Shown here: piece after piece, positions 23,711-36,055 of the stretch
Layout of the letters: every line of letters begins with the position of its first letter
Position numbering within the stretch: the first letter of the stretch is position 1
Assembly: GCA_015680685.1 (NCBI GenBank)
Contig: MNCI01008582.1
Span: 362,388 to 426,387 of the forward strand
Origin: Gnetum montanum
Taxonomy: Eukaryota > Streptophyta > Gnetopsida > Gnetales > Gnetaceae
Direction of reading: 5' to 3'
Length of the DNA: 64,000 bases
Made by a program: the position numbers and the translations under genes
The notes under the pieces: generated by a model
What the model saw: only the letters and a program-made list of their open reading frames with translations
The model's database searches: none
Told to the model about the DNA's origin: nothing

Positions 23711-24573
23711 AAAATATATAAGAAAATGAAAAGAATATTTTATTTATGTGAAAATAATGTATTTGGGTTCTTCTTTGAGGATTTCTTGGGGTCAGTTTCC
23801 TTCAACATCTAATTCTTATATGAAATCCAACACTACCACCACAATTAGGCCTATATTTGACCAAAAGTAATGGTCAATCACCTTTCTATCCTTATTCACC
23901 TAATATACATTACTCACCTTTTAGTGACTCTACAACTCTATGCTAACATAACCTCTAATTCCTAGGTATAAATAACTTAGTTCAAATGCCAAAAGGTTAC
24001 CTTAAGAGACATGTCCATTATTACAAAATGCCCTTTCAAATCTTATTGCAACTTACCCTTTTGGATCTTCTTGTAATAATTACATCATTTTTTTATGAAG
24101 CGACACCATCTTTGTTACAAAACAACTCAATTCAATAATGGGAATGTGATAAAATATTCATCTTGGCTTTCTTTCATTCTTAAATGAGTCCACATTAATG
24201 ATGTTTCTTCATTCTTAAGTGCTTCCTCCATGCTCCAATGCTTCAATTTATCCTTTTGAAATAGGATTGAATATTTTAAACTTCTCCTATTCATTTTGCA
24301 AATAAAAGTACAAGTGAAAAAATAATGTAGGGATTAAATCTTATTTTTATCATACTTACCTTAATCTCTAGGTAATGAAAATAGGATAAGTAAAGTTCTA
24401 CCAATCACCAATCACCAATCCTAACCAAGGTTGCATGCAACTCATATCTCTAGTTACCTAAGTAAAGACACGAAAAATTCTTTTTTCCCTTTGTATTACC
24501 TAAATTATTTTAGTTTTCTAAATTAAAAATATAAATTAAATAAAAATCAAAGAAGTAGAATTCAAGAAACTCC

Positions 24574-25690
24574 CTAATATTCATCAACCTTTGGGAACAA
24601 GCGATTTAGTTTTAGTTCTATCATAAGGACTATATGATCAAATGACCCTATCTAGAATTTCCAAAATTGATCTTGTTATTCAAATTCTTCCTCAGGAATT
24701 AACTTCAATAACTTGATAATTTGGAAGAATCAAGTATTATACCAAATATAATCTAGGGTCTCAATGAATAAATATATTGACCCATCTTCAGTTGTCATGG
24801 CAACATAGTTGCTAAACTATTGTTCTTAATGAACAATACCCATTAGAATCATTTGTTTTTGAATTCTAAGATTTAACTTACCTAATAAGGATTTGAAATA
24901 GGTGGAGAATGCACTATCTAATGGAATGATATGATGAACTGATGGAAACATCCTCTTCAAATTGGGATCCTCTTCTAAAGGCTTTTTCACTCTTCGCTAC
25001 TTAAGAAATTGATGAAGATCACTTCTAGCTTTCACATTGAAGTTTTCACAAAGAATAATTGGTACTAGATTGAGATTAGTAAAATTTAGAAATATTTTAT
25101 TCTTCAAATAATCATTGATCTAGTTAATCAAGTAAAATACTTAACAAAGTCTGACATCTTGACATGTTAGCTTGAAGATCAAATGTGTGTTAGTTACACA
25201 AACACATCTTCCTAATGACTACATATTAAGTACCAATGCTAACACCTTGTGGCTTCTTTGAAATATTGATTGTTCTTTCTTTCCCATGGCTTAGAGTTCT
25301 AAAATTTTAACAATTATATTTTCTAATATTTATTTGAATCTTTTTACTAACTTGAACTTGGCTTCTTTATAGAAGATCATGCAGTCATTCATGTTATGGT
25401 TTCTATAATAGGATAATTAGTATGGCTCATAGGAAGACCCATCACATGAACCTTTTTTATTTTGCATACCTTTGTATTCTAAATTTTTAAAATTGGGTTG
25501 AAATTGGTATAGAAATTCTCATGATAGAACTTCTTGTAGATATAACACATCAAAATTCAAATCTTCTAATTTTTCAAGGATGCATGAATATTGATACTCA
25601 TGTCCATTTAAGGTCCAAGATGGACATACAAATGTTTTCTTTCATGGATAAGGACCTTGTAAGCTAATTATATGATATGATCTTCATTCA
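24574..25690 (-). pseudogene. CCR4-type deadenylase (EEP nuclease) pseudogene
   Basis: Minus strand, endonuclease/exonuclease/phosphatase fold in family order. ISYN is near 25670, then CPSWTLNGHEYQYS (CCR4 proteins have CPPWALSW-x-YR), DVLYLQEVL (catalytic glutamate), EYKGMQNKK, DGCMIFYKEAKFKLV with its preceding N, CVTNTHLIF, DVRL, LVPIILCENFNV (GDFN has become ENFN), FIETLDYIWY, LIPEEEF and SFDHIVLMIEL (the SDH motif), ending at a stop at 24574. From CPSW to the end it is one uninterrupted frame with about a dozen stops and no introns; one frameshift lies just upstream of CPSW. CCR4 acts in mRNA poly(A) shortening; this copy cannot. The lack of introns suggests a processed pseudogene. The N-terminal leucine-rich repeats of CCR4-1/2 were not found. 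Confidence 0.8.
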
Positions 25691-26680
25691 TATTCTTGGA
25701 TAGTCTCCTAGCTCATTTCATCTCACAAATATCATACTTCTTGCTGGGGATAAGATTATGATTTTCCATAATGCTTGATGTCAATGTTTACAATTGAATG
25801 ATATGATTATTGAATAGATTGGTATAAATATTCCTTAAATTTCTCATTCACCAACTAATTCTTCCAACTACTTGATTCATTGGGTTGATGATTTAACTAC
25901 ATTTCTTATACTCATAACAACCTTTCTAGCCCATCCCACCACATCCCCCCCTCCTTAGGATACTAACTTTGGCAATGTTATTAATAACCAACTAAGGATT
26001 AGTGGCCTAGATCTAACTATAATCATAGCCTAGTCACCTATTTACATTCCAAAAAGATCAAAATTTTTAGATTTTTTATTCATCCTAACTGTTAAATTAT
26101 TAGGCATGGATAGTTGGGCTAGGTTAAAGGCTTAGTAAGGCACAATTTAAACTACCACTTAGTTATTGACTATTTATATGACCAATCCCACACTACCATT
26201 GGATTTAGAAGGCTAAAAATGTTAGATGAAATAATTCATATATTAGAAATCAACATTGAATTCCCAAGTTATGCTAAATTTAATTCCTAAGCCTCTTTAA
26301 ATAAGGTTTAAGGGCAAGGATTAAAAACTAATTTTTGGAGTCATGTAGACCAAATTTAACTTTTCCATTACATCTAAGAGGCTCAAATCTATTGGAAACA
26401 ATTGTTCATTTCTCAATTCAATTTCAAAATTTATGGGCTCCTAAAGTTTGGAATTTAGACTTCTCAAAAGCTTCTCGACAGGTCACCGATCACAATACAA
26501 CTCTAAGACTTATGTACTTCATTAAAAAGTTTATTTCATCTTTTACCAAACCATTAGTTTGACTAGGTTAGTCAAAGTTGATTACATCCAAATATTAAAT
26601 TTGAATTTTAAATTTTAAATTTCAAAGTCTAAATTTTTCCATTAGTTAATTAACTTTTAAACTTTTCTAACATCAATTGG

Positions 26681-26780
26681 TAGGAACCTATGATCTTTTC
26701 AATTACCAGCCAATAAGAACCTACAATCCTCTCAATCACTGGCTGGTAGGAACCTATAATGTCCAAAGAAATAATGGATT
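26681..26780. repeat. 33-bp tandem repeat, about 2.5 copies
   Basis: TAGGAACCTA-type starts at 26681, 26714 and 26747. Because the unit is a multiple of three, the minus strand reads an 11-residue repeat (GSYQPVIERIV, GSYWLVIEKII, GSYQLMLEKFK). I see no evidence that it is expressed. From 25700 to 26680 and from 26850 to 27860 I see no supportable gene. Confidence 0.7.
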
Positions 26781-27868
26781 TGGTGGCATACCCTTGAATG
26801 TAAGCACTAACACAACAAGTGGTAGGTGCTCGCACAACTAGCAATGATAGTTTCTAGCATGATAGCAGTTGCTGACATAGGCAATGGGAATGGGTGCTAG
26901 CATGGATGGTGCCAAATGACAAGTAATGATAGCACATGGTGCTATCACTTGCAAGAAAGGTGGTATGAGGTGGGTAGAGAATCTAAAATGTATTACAAGT
27001 TTTGATAGTGCACATTCTGATGAAAAGTGATGACTACATGTTCTAGGAGGTGTGGTTCTATGCGTAATTGCATGATAGGACATAACTTGCAAGAGTTGTG
27101 TGATCCTTATAGGAAAGCACAACCTTAAATGGAGGTTGTGTAGCCCTAGAAAAACCTACACCTCCAAAAAAATTTTTAAGTTTTTTAAGTTAAAATTTTA
27201 AATTTAAAATGGTTATATGCCTTATTCCATTTTAAGCATAATTTGGAAAATTGACTCGGTGGCTAGCAAAAATGGATCAAAGAATTCGATTTGGAAACTT
27301 CAAGGTCATGAGTTTAATTTCAATTCCAAAAATTTTTATTTTTACTTTTGAATTTAACTTTATAAAATTTTTAAAATTTAATTTTATTAAAGAACCTATT
27401 ACAAAAAAATTTCAAATGATGATATCTTCCAAATGATAAGTCCAATCAGAATGAAATTGGTACCATTCGAATTATCTGATTAAGCATCATGCATCAGATA
27501 TGTTTTTGAGGAAAAACTACTAATTTGAATTTTCATGATTATAAAACACTAAATAACATATTTTCACTAAATTAACATCCATAATGTGACATATAATCAT
27601 AATTAAGGCTCTTTAGGGTCTCATTTCTATTATAATACAATGGTTGATTCTATGACTGGGATAAATATTATTAAGCTTTGGTCTCTTGGCTCTAAGGATA
27701 AGGTTAGAAGGGTAGAAGACCTTATTTCCATCTACCAAGTATTAGTTTCCCTACCAACTCTTTGCTAATGGTCTTTACTAGTTAAGTAAGGGTGGGGGGT
27801 CTTATGGCTGGCATGACCTCCCTAAATTTACTAATGTCTGGACCCTAGATAAGGATATACAATATTAA

Positions 27869-28184
27869 GTTGTTAGGATTTGAGTGTTCAGCAAGATAAG
27901 ATCCATAGCAAGACAATGTCTTAGAAAACTTTAACTATGGCTTATTAGCCCCATGGTAAAGACATTGAATAACCTTAGTCAATTAAGAAAAAATATACAT
28001 TAATAAGAGGCCAATAAGAGTTACCTAAACTGATTTTACCCTTGTCTTCATAGCTAGTGGAGATGATTTAGGAGAGGTGTTATAGAGGATTGAAGCTAGT
28101 GGAGATGTTGGTGGATTACGGATTGGCTATTGTTACTTGAATTTTTATTGTGTTTATATTCTCTTTTGAGATCTATGATCCTCA
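27869..28184 (+). mobile_element. Candidate 5' LTR end of the SIRE-like copia element
   Basis: The right end is supported: TCTATGATCCTCA at 28172-28184 matches TCTATGATACTCA at the 3' LTR end (43469), and a primer site follows two bases later. The left end is a guess based on TGTTAGGATTTG; SIRE-like LTRs are often longer, and I could not align this body with 42-43.4 kb by eye. Confidence 0.4.
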
Positions 28185-28186
28185 AG

Positions 28187-28198
28187 TGGTATCAAAGA
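28187..28198 (+). other. Primer-binding site (initiator Met tRNA type)
   Basis: TGGTATCAAAGA, against TGGTATCAGAGC complementary to plant initiator tRNA-Met. It lies 2 bp after the LTR end and about 80 bp before the gag reading frame. Confidence 0.75.
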
Positions 28199-28259
28199 CT
28201 GGTACTCTTCTTTGTCACCAACTTCAAGAGTTAACAACGAAGGGGACATCTTACACAAA

Positions 28260-28868
28260 GCTACCCATGTTTGATGGATTTGACTTCACCTATTGAAAAG
28301 CTAGAATGCAAAGATTCTTTAAATCTATGGAGTTCAAAGTTTGGGAGTCCATCCTTGAAGGCTACACTCTACCTCTTGAAAACTCTACCAGAACCATCAA
28401 GCCTCACAACAAATGGACACAAGAGAAGAAAGATAAGTTTATGTTATACTGAAAAGTGAAAAATTGTTTACATTGCACTTTGAATAAATTTGAGTTTAAT
28501 AGAGTAACAGCTTGTAAAATGGTCAAATAAATTTGGTAAACATTAGAAGCTACTTATGAAGGAACGTCAATTTTCAAAAAATCTAAATTGTTAGTTTTAC
28601 AAAGTGAATATGATAAGCTTAAAATTAGAAAGGGTGAGAAAATAAAAGATTACTTCTCTAGAGAAAATGGTATTTTTGTAGCTATTAGAGGTATCAATAA
28701 AGATTTTCCCAAGAGTGATTTCATCATTAACATGATCAGAACTCTTCAACCAAAGCTCAAACTAAAGGTCACAACTATGGAAGAAATAAGAGATCTTTTA
28801 ACTTTGAAATTTGAAGAGCTTCAAAGTGCTCTTATTGCTTATGAAATGAGTCTCATAAGCAAGGGAAC
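28260..28868 (+). pseudogene. SIRE-like copia gag, N-terminal part
   Basis: UBN2-type gag. It opens LPMFDGFDFTY-stop-KARMQRFFKSMEFKVWE (28260-28345) and continues EATYEGTSIFKKSKL, LQSEYDKLKIRKGEKIKDYF, NMIRTLQPKLKLKVTTMEE and LQSALIAYEMSLISKGT. This is the gag core of the SIRE/Maximus lineage. Several stops come from single-base changes (for example TGG to TGA in the PYWKARM-like motif). The gene is cut at 28868 by element A and resumes at 38771 with a one-base frame offset. Confidence 0.85.
28864..28868. repeat. Target-site duplication of element A, left copy (GGAAC)
   Basis: The right copy at 38766-38770 reads GGAAT; one C/T difference. Confidence 0.75.
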
Positions 28869-29690
28869 TGATGAACCGTGATATCAGAACCACAATATTG
28901 CATCCACGATATCGGAGCCTTCCACGCAATATCGAGCATCTGATATCGAGACCTACCTTGTTGCCTATAAATAAGAGGCAAGTGCACTTGGTTTTGGTAA
29001 TTAGTCTTAGCCCCTTACCCAAAGTCTTGCCTTTTTTTCTTTCCAAGGATAGAATTATTTCTAAGTGCCCGTAGTAGGAGTCATAAAGTGAAGGGATCTT
29101 TATTCGAGCATTGTGTACCTGAGCACACCTTGTGTATGGCAATAAAGACAAACTTTGTGATAAACCTTGAAACATTTAAAATAGATTAATTAATTTTAAT
29201 TACTATTACTTAATGCTTTTCTTAGTTAATTAATCTCCTCTCTCTCACCCTACAACTATCCTAAGTAAGCACACTCAGGACAACCACTTTGAGCATGCGT
29301 GTAATGCTTGGTAACCCAATAACAATTAGCGTTTGGTAATCCCAGTAGTGTTGCACTGGTTCAAGATGTGTACAACAAGTGAGAATGAATGCTAGTGTTA
29401 GGACTAGTTAAATCATAGTTGATTAGTTAAATTAAATTAGTTACTTAGTTATCTCTCTCCTCCCTTTGTAGCACTAGAACATAAAAATATAAAAGCCATA
29501 AAAATCATATACCTCAAGTTTACTTAACTATACAATCATGCCATACAAGTAAGCTTGAGAAGACAACGATTGACTAACCTGTCCTTCTTCCACAAAGGTG
29601 CATAAGCACTTAGTCCTTGGAATTCAACTAAATCATGCATGGATGCTCATATTTGTATGGTTGAGTGTAGGGATACCTCGCCACTCATCA
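28869..29690 (+). mobile_element. Element A 5' LTR
   Basis: Starts TGATGAAC and ends CTCATCA. U3 holds about five decayed GCGATATCGC copies (28878-28950) in forms such as GTGATATCAG and ACAATATTGC, that is CG changed to TG or CA. TATA box at 28966-28973; AATAAA of the R region near 29140. It ends with the family's conserved GGTTGAGTGTAGGG...ACCTCGCCACTCATCA. Confidence 0.95.
28966..28973 (+). promoter_or_regulatory. Element A 5' LTR TATA box
   Basis: TATAAATA followed by AGAGGCAAG, just after the decayed palindrome array. Confidence 0.75.
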
Positions 29691-29691
29691 T

Positions 29692-29710
29692 TGGCGCCAT
29701 TGCTGGGGAC
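29692..29710 (+). other. Primer-binding site (tRNA-Asp)
   Basis: TGGCGCCATTGCTGGGGAC, one base after the LTR. It has two mismatches to TGGCGCCGTTGCCGGGGA, the complement of the plant tRNA-Asp 3' end. Athila-group elements use this primer. Confidence 0.85.
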
Positions 29711-29829
29711 TTTGTTGTTTGTGCGCTAATTAGAACTTAGGAAATCTTTCTCATCGTTGGAATGAACCCTTAGCATTGGTTATCTTACAAATAGTGAAAT
29801 GAAGAGTATTGCACAATGAATAGACAATT

Positions 29830-32460
29830 ATGTCTCCTTCTTCTTATAAGAGTGTTTCACTGCCTAGGTCCGATACAAGGAACAATTGGAGGCATAGTAC
29901 ACATAATAATCCACTAGTCTCTCAACAGTTTCATTTGGTATACATTCATCCTAATAAGTATATACCAAACTTTACCTTTATCCTCCACCAGGATGAACAA
30001 CTGCATTGGCATGATTTAGAAGGTAACATAGTGTTACCTCTTGATCGTTCAATCTTGGGCATTCTTCTTCGTGATCTCACATGAATTAGTATGTAGCACT
30101 TATAGGTGGAGTACATTGTGCATGATCATGACTCGAGAGAGTATCAACCCATGGAGGCACAACATCAAAGGGATTTACAATAGGAGAGACATCATGAATC
30201 CATGAAGGGAAAGTTGTCTCAAAATGTCTTGTATGTCATAAGTGAAAATGAGGGTGGTGACCCTTCCTCAAGAAGTCTCCCACACAATGATGTTCCTCCC
30301 ATTGACTTCGGTCAAGGGGTTGTGTATCAGAATATTCACTCAACTATCCATAACCCATATTCTAGTGCCAACAGACACAAAGGGTTTAAAAAAGCAACAC
30401 GAACACATGACAAAGATGGACATTCCGATCATAACTACGATCGAGGCTGCGACCACTAAATAGAATGAAGTAGGCACCATCATGATGATGGTCCTCCTTC
30501 TTCTTCACCTTCATCATCTCCTTCATCCTCTCCTTCAAGATTCGGATGTAGTCATAAAGGAAAAGATCATGAGGATAAAGATAAGCAAGGTGGGAGTCAT
30601 AGACAAAACAGTCAGGAAAGGGGACGAGGGCATTCTAGAGAATCACAACACAGAAGAAGAGAAGGTAGGGAACCACATAGGCATCATAGACGCCACAGAC
30701 GGGACAATCACAACGAACCCCTACTTGATACTCAAAGTATGTTAAACATAACTGAGGCTATTAGAGTTCTAACAAGGCACCAAAAAGATAGTAGGATTAA
30801 GAGATTAGACATTAACAACATCCCATAATTTGAAGGGGGATACAACATTGATCCTCAAAATCATCTACAAGCATTTCATGATGCATGTGCCTTACAAAAC
30901 ATAGAAAATGACTGGAAAAAACTAAAGGTGTTCCCATGGATACTAGTCAAAGAAGTGGAGAGTTGGTACCAGTCCTTAGAACCAGAATCCATTCATAGGT
31001 GGAGTACCATGATAGAATTTTTCAGCGATAAGTACCAAACATACTCCCAAGTGTCCAACCTGTGAAAGAAAATCCAAGGGTGGAAACAAGGAGGACATGA
31101 ACCCTTGGATGCTACCATAGGTCAATATTATGCACTATTACATCATTTTCCTAGCCATGTTTATTCATAGAGGGATCAACTATGCCATCTTGTAGATGGT
31201 CTTCAGCATGAAATGCAAAAAGCCCTTGGGACTTATGCCCAAGGAAGACTATCCGAGCTTAGGGCCCATTAATTACAGAGATTATTGGATAAAGTTTCTA
31301 AAGAGGAAGGTGAGCTAAGGAAAATAGAGAATGTGCAAGAATATAATGGAGATCCTTCCCTCTGAAAGAAGGGAGTAAGAATTTGTGAGGATGAAGAAGA
31401 GTCACCACTCAAAGAGATGGTGAATAGGAAAACTTTGCCTATTCAAAAGTTGGTATCGAAAGTATCAACAAAGGTAAATCAAATGTGGGACTCCCTAGAT
31501 AATAGATTTCAAACAATTCTCAAAATAGTAGAGGAGTCTAGAAAGCAAGGTAGTGATCATGAAAAGAGAAAAAAAAGAGAAGCTGAATATGCACGTAACA
31601 AAGGTAAGGGCAAAGTTGCCATCATCGAAGAGGTTTTGGATTCAGATATAGACAATGATAGTAGATGCGAGATATGCCAATATGACCATCCTATGGGATG
31701 TTTCCCTATAATCTCACATCTACAAGATTATGGGATGTATGCACTCAACTCACAATTAAACAAAAGGCAAACACCCTAAAGGTTACCTTATCCTCAAGGT
31801 AACCCAAGACAGTTCCACCAACCCTTAATGTATTATCCAAGTGGAACTCCACCACAACCAACTGATCAGTATCAACAGTGGCAACACCCACAATCATGGG
31901 GAATGCCACCACCACGACAATAATATCCTTACCATCAACTTGACCCATATGGATATTACATGTAGCAGCCAATCTCTCCATGTGACTCTACTAGTCACGT
32001 CACTCCTCAACCTCACTACCAAGCTCATGAGTATTATAGAACTCCTTCTCCTAGGGGTGACATTCCAAAAACATATTATCCTTCTCATCCGACTACATCT
32101 CTTCCACCCATATCTCCATTACCACCTACTCCAACTATGCAGGATGAGCTCCCTGCCTAGCTACAACAACATAATGCTACGAGGGCTATTAACTCTCAAT
32201 CTACTGTTGGTCCTAACAACCACATGAAGAAAAGACCTTTCTTTAGAACCAACAGTCCAACTAAGCCCTTGCAACCATAAGCAACTAATCCCTTAGATGC
32301 CTCATTATCAATCAAAAATTTGAATCTCCCTTTAGACAAAATACCACACCCAACGCATACAGTCATGTTAACTCATGTCGTCATTGATTGGATAAAATCT
32401 GGCCATATTCCTAGGAAATTCTCTGATCCTAGAAGTCCTCTTATATATCTATAGATTGCT
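29830..32460 (+). pseudogene. Element A gag
   Basis: One reading frame, shared with the protease downstream, broken only by stops. N-terminus SPSSYKSVSLPRSD, then YIPNFTFILHQDEQLHW (matches element B). A Ser/His-rich stretch and a basic Arg/His-rich stretch follow (GRGHSRESQHRRREGREPH, 30600-30700). The gag core (30740-31300) has FHDACALQNIENDWKKLKVF, ESWYQSLEPESIHRWSTMI and LGTYAQGRLSELRAH. A lysine-rich hinge is near 31560-31610. A short C-x2-C-x2-H motif (CEICQYDHPMGCF, 31669-31707) stands where a zinc knuckle would be, followed by a Pro/Gln/Tyr-rich tail. It would form the virus-like particle. Not functional as it stands. Confidence 0.9.
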
Positions 32461-33216
32461 AGAAATGAGCTGTGCAAAGATCTTTTGGATTTAGGTTCTG
32501 GGGTCAACTTAATTTCTCAAGAAATGTACAAGGCCTGGAACCTACCTCCATTAAAAAAGATTAACATTCATTTAGAGTTAGCTAACCAGTCTATCACTAT
32601 CCCATTAGGACTAGTGGAGAACATTGTCACCACTATTTGTGGATGGTCATATCTAGATAATTTCCTAGTGATTCAGGTCAACAATAGTAAGGGGGACTTC
32701 CCAATCATAATGGGAAGAGCATGGCTAAGCACAATTGACACACGCCTAGGAATCCGTGATCTTTCCCTAGAAATATCAAAGGAAAATACGTTTGGAAAGA
32801 TCGAGAAGAAGAAAGTTCTATGCATCACATACAGTGACACGGGGTGTAATTGCGTGTAGAAGTCATGGTTTGTACAACGTTTAACATTGCCTATATGCAA
32901 TCAGTGTTCACAAGTGACTAATATACAAAGGTGCTTGTATGCAGCAACCACAAGACAAGAAGGCACCCAGTGGCTGGTAGTTGATCAAGAGAGTAGTTCA
33001 ACTATATGCATGGAACCAACTGAGGGTTTGACTTGCGCTTACATTGATAGCATAAACACATTAGAGCAAGTCCATCACCAACTTCCAAGTCTTGACATTG
33101 AAAATCTCAACTGGGGGAAGTTGGAAATCCCTGATAAGCTTAAGCAGGAGCCCCTTGAGTTAAAACCATTACCACCAGTATGGAATACATGTTTCTCAAG
33201 AATGGAAAATTGGTGA
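32461..33216 (+). pseudogene. Element A protease and linker
   Basis: Same frame as gag. The active-site region reads LLDLGSGVNLISQEMYKAW, with D-L-G-S at 32488. Athila proteases carry D-L-G-A here rather than D-T/S-G. It continues with IPLGLVENIVTTI and DFPIIMGRAWLSTIDTRLG, the flap and the [IL]-[IL]-G-R-x-[WF]-L motif. A linker of about 130 codons follows and the frame is lost near 33200, before RT. It would cleave the polyprotein. The gag-protease frame is about 1130 codons long overall. Confidence 0.85.
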
Positions 33217-33229
33217 TTATTAACACTAA

Positions 33230-34240
33230 GCTCAGTTCTCAACAAAAAGAAAGACTACTGAAGGTAATAAATAAATGGTCGAATGCCTTTGCTTGGTCAT
33301 ATCCCAAATTAATAGGAATATATCCTAGGATATGCCAACATAGAATTTACACCAACCCCTCCATGAAGTCTTGAAGAAAACCGCAAAGGTGACTTAACCC
33401 AAAGCTTAAGCAAGTGGTTAAGGAAGAAATCAAACAACTTCTAAAAGCTAGGTTCATATACCCCATTGCTGATAGTGAATGGGTTAGTCCCTTAGTTATT
33501 GTGCCCAAAAACGGAGGTACATGGAGGGTGTGCATAGATTTTAGGCTACTAAATATGGCAACATTCAAAGACCACTTTCCATTTCCATTTGTTGACCAAG
33601 TCTTAGACACCATTTTAGGGAAATGCTATTATAGTTTTCTGGATGGGTACAGTGGGTACAACCAAATACAAATAGCCCTAGAAGCCCAAGCCAAGACTAC
33701 GTTCACCAGTCCTTAGGGAACATATGCATACAAAAAAATGTTGTTTGACTTGTCCAATGCCCTTGCAACATCTAAATGATTAGTTTTAAGCATATTCTAG
33801 TAGCAAATAGGAAATGATGTGAAGGTCTTCATGGATGACTTCTCCACCTACAGAGCAAACTTTAATCAAGCCTTGCACCGGTTGCAGCAAGTACTAAAAT
33901 GATGTGTAGAAACCAACTTAAGGCTCAACTGGCAAAGAAACTATTTAATGGTCCAAGAAGGTGTTGTACTAGCGCATCAGATCTCACAAATAGGGATAGA
34001 GGTAGACCCCAAAAAGATCAAAGTTATCCAAGGAATTACCCATCAACCTGAAATCATAAAAGATATTTGGTCATTCCTTGGACACACTAGCTATTATAGA
34101 TGCTTTATTGAGAACTTTTCAAAGGTTGCAAAATCATTCGTTGAACTAATGAAAAAGGATGTACCTTTTGAATGCACTAGGGAATGCGAACTAGCTTTCC
34201 AAACCTTAAAATAAAATCTTGTAGAAACACCCATTTTACA
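33230..34240 (+). pseudogene. Element A reverse transcriptase
   Basis: RT in a different frame from gag-protease. It has RFIYPIADSEWVSPLVIVPK, WRVCIDFRLLNMATFKDHFP, YYSFLDGYSGYNQIQIALE, the catalytic FMDDFS at 33828-33845, CVETNLRLNW, MVQEGVVLAHQISQIGIEVD, WSFLGHTSYYRCFIENFSK and MKKDVPFECTRECELAFQTL. The order and wording match Athila-lineage RT; FMDD is usual there. Stops at about 33715, 33780 and 33900, among others. It would copy the element RNA into DNA. Confidence 0.92.
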
Positions 34241-34860
34241 AGCTCCTAACTAGTCCAGACCATTCCATAAATGCTTTAGGAGTCATACTTACACAATTAG
34301 ATGGCTAAAAACATCCTTATTACATCCATTGTGCAAGTAGGAGCATTGATGGTGCATAACTTAAGTACATTACAATAGAGAAAGAGTTAATGGTTGTAGT
34401 GTTTGCACTAGAAAAATTTAAGCACTATGTATTGGGTTATAAGGTATTTGTACATACGGATCATAGTGCAATACAATTCCTAATAAATAAACCAACAGTG
34501 AGCCCTCACATTATACGATGGCTTGTAATCTTACAAGAGTTTGATCTTACAATGATTGATCGAAAAGGCATCAAGAATGTAGTTGTTGATCATTTATCTT
34601 GGTTGCGATGGGACAACAAAGAGGATGAATATCCAATCTCTAATCATTTCCTTGATGAACTCCTCTTTGTAGGTGTAGTAACTAATCAATTAACCACGGA
34701 GACAAACTAGTATAGTAGTATTCTCACCTATCTCCTTACACAACAAACACCACAAGAGTTAGATGCTAAAAAGAAACAATAGTTTCTTCATCGAGCCAAG
34801 TATTTTATGGAAATCAATAGGCAACTTTATAAAGTATGTCCCAATGGCTTGGTTCAATGA
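34241..34860 (+). pseudogene. Element A RNase H
   Basis: Open over 34390-34710: FALEKFKHYVLGYKVFVHTD, HSAIQFLINKPTVSPHIIRW, FDLTMIDRKGIKNVVVDHLS (the KKG-x-x-N-x-x-A-D-x-L-S-R motif, with A and R changed). The start region is degenerate. It is one frame off RT, so at least one indel separates them. It would remove the RNA strand during reverse transcription. Confidence 0.85.
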
Positions 34861-36054
34861 TGCATTCCTGATATAAATCAACTGCAAGTTCTACAAGACG
34901 CTCATGACTGTCCTTGTGGGGGTCATTATGCTAAGAGACAAACAACCATTAAAATCATGCTTGTCGAATATTATTAGCCTACATTATTTTAGGATGCCCA
35001 TCATTTTGTCTAATCTTGTGAGTGCTTTCAACATGATGGATGAATGACTGCTAGAATGGAGGGTCCACAACAATGGATTCAACCTTTAGAACCCTTCGAC
35101 ATATGGGAAATTGATTTTATGGAGCCCATTACACCAATGTCCAATGAAAAAGCTTACATCATTATTGTTGTTGACTACTTTACAAAATGGGCAGAAGTAG
35201 CTATTGTTAAGGATTGTACATCATCTACAGCTGCACGATTTGTTCAACGACAAATCGTAAACAGGTTTGGCGTGCCTCATGCACTTATTTCTGACAATGA
35301 CACACATTTTACAAGTGCAATGTTTTCAAAGATGATGCAATGCTTAGGGTTTGAACACAAACTGACTACACCATACCACCCTCAAGTAAATGGTTAGGCC
35401 GAAGTCACCAATAGGAGATTACAAAAATATTGACAAGAACTATTAAAAAGTATAGGCGAGATTGGAGCACCAAACTGAAGGATGCTCTTTGGGCATATCG
35501 CTCCACATGGAAACTCCCTATAGGCTATTCTCCCTATGAGTTAGTGTACAGGAAAATTCCAATGCTTCCCATACAAGAAAAAATCTATACACTATCTATG
35601 GTATGTGATCTCAACATTGACCTTGAGCTAGCACAAAAAAATGCTTAATGATCCTTAACTTGCTAGATGAGAACCAATTAACCACCCTGTCATCTAACTA
35701 TTTGCACAAGGATTTCAATAAACAACATTATAACTTAAGGATTAGGAAAGTTAAATATCAACCAAGAAATAAGGTTCTCTATTGGAATCCCACACATGTG
35801 CCACAACGTACTAAATTCCAAACACTATGGGAAGGACCTTATGTCATTCATGCAACTTTTCCTTCAGGGGCCATGATGATTTACAAACCTGAGAGCCCAG
35901 ACAAGAAACAATTGGTCAACATCCAACAAACCAAACCTTTCCATGAGCCTAGGATGGCTAGTACCAATGCTATCTCTAGTGGTGGACAACCTTGCTCCCT
36001 ATTTCAAATTGCCTCCTACCACCTCAATCATGGGGGAGACAGCCATCAATGCTA
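34861..36054 (+). pseudogene. Element A integrase
   Basis: N-terminal zinc region 34890-35045 (GGHYAKRQTTIKIMLVEYY, then CECFQHDG). The DDE core is open over 35044-35397: PFDIWEIDFMEPI holds the first aspartate, VPHALISDNDTHFTS the second, and the glutamate lies after a stop in AEVTNRR (about 35400). Two frame changes follow. The C-terminal part 35648-36055 has FNKQHYNLRIRKVKYQPRNK, VLYWNPTHVPQRTKF and LWEGPYVIHATFPSGAM. No chromodomain is seen, in line with the Athila branch. Confidence 0.9.
36030..36039 (+). other. Internal polypurine-like motif
   Basis: ATGGGGGAGA at the end of integrase, matching ATGGGGGAGA at 49816 in element B. It resembles the 3' purine tract (GTGGGGGTA at 37922), 1.9 kb upstream of it. 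A second plus-strand primer site is possible; this is inferred. Confidence 0.4.
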
Positions 36055-36055
36055 A

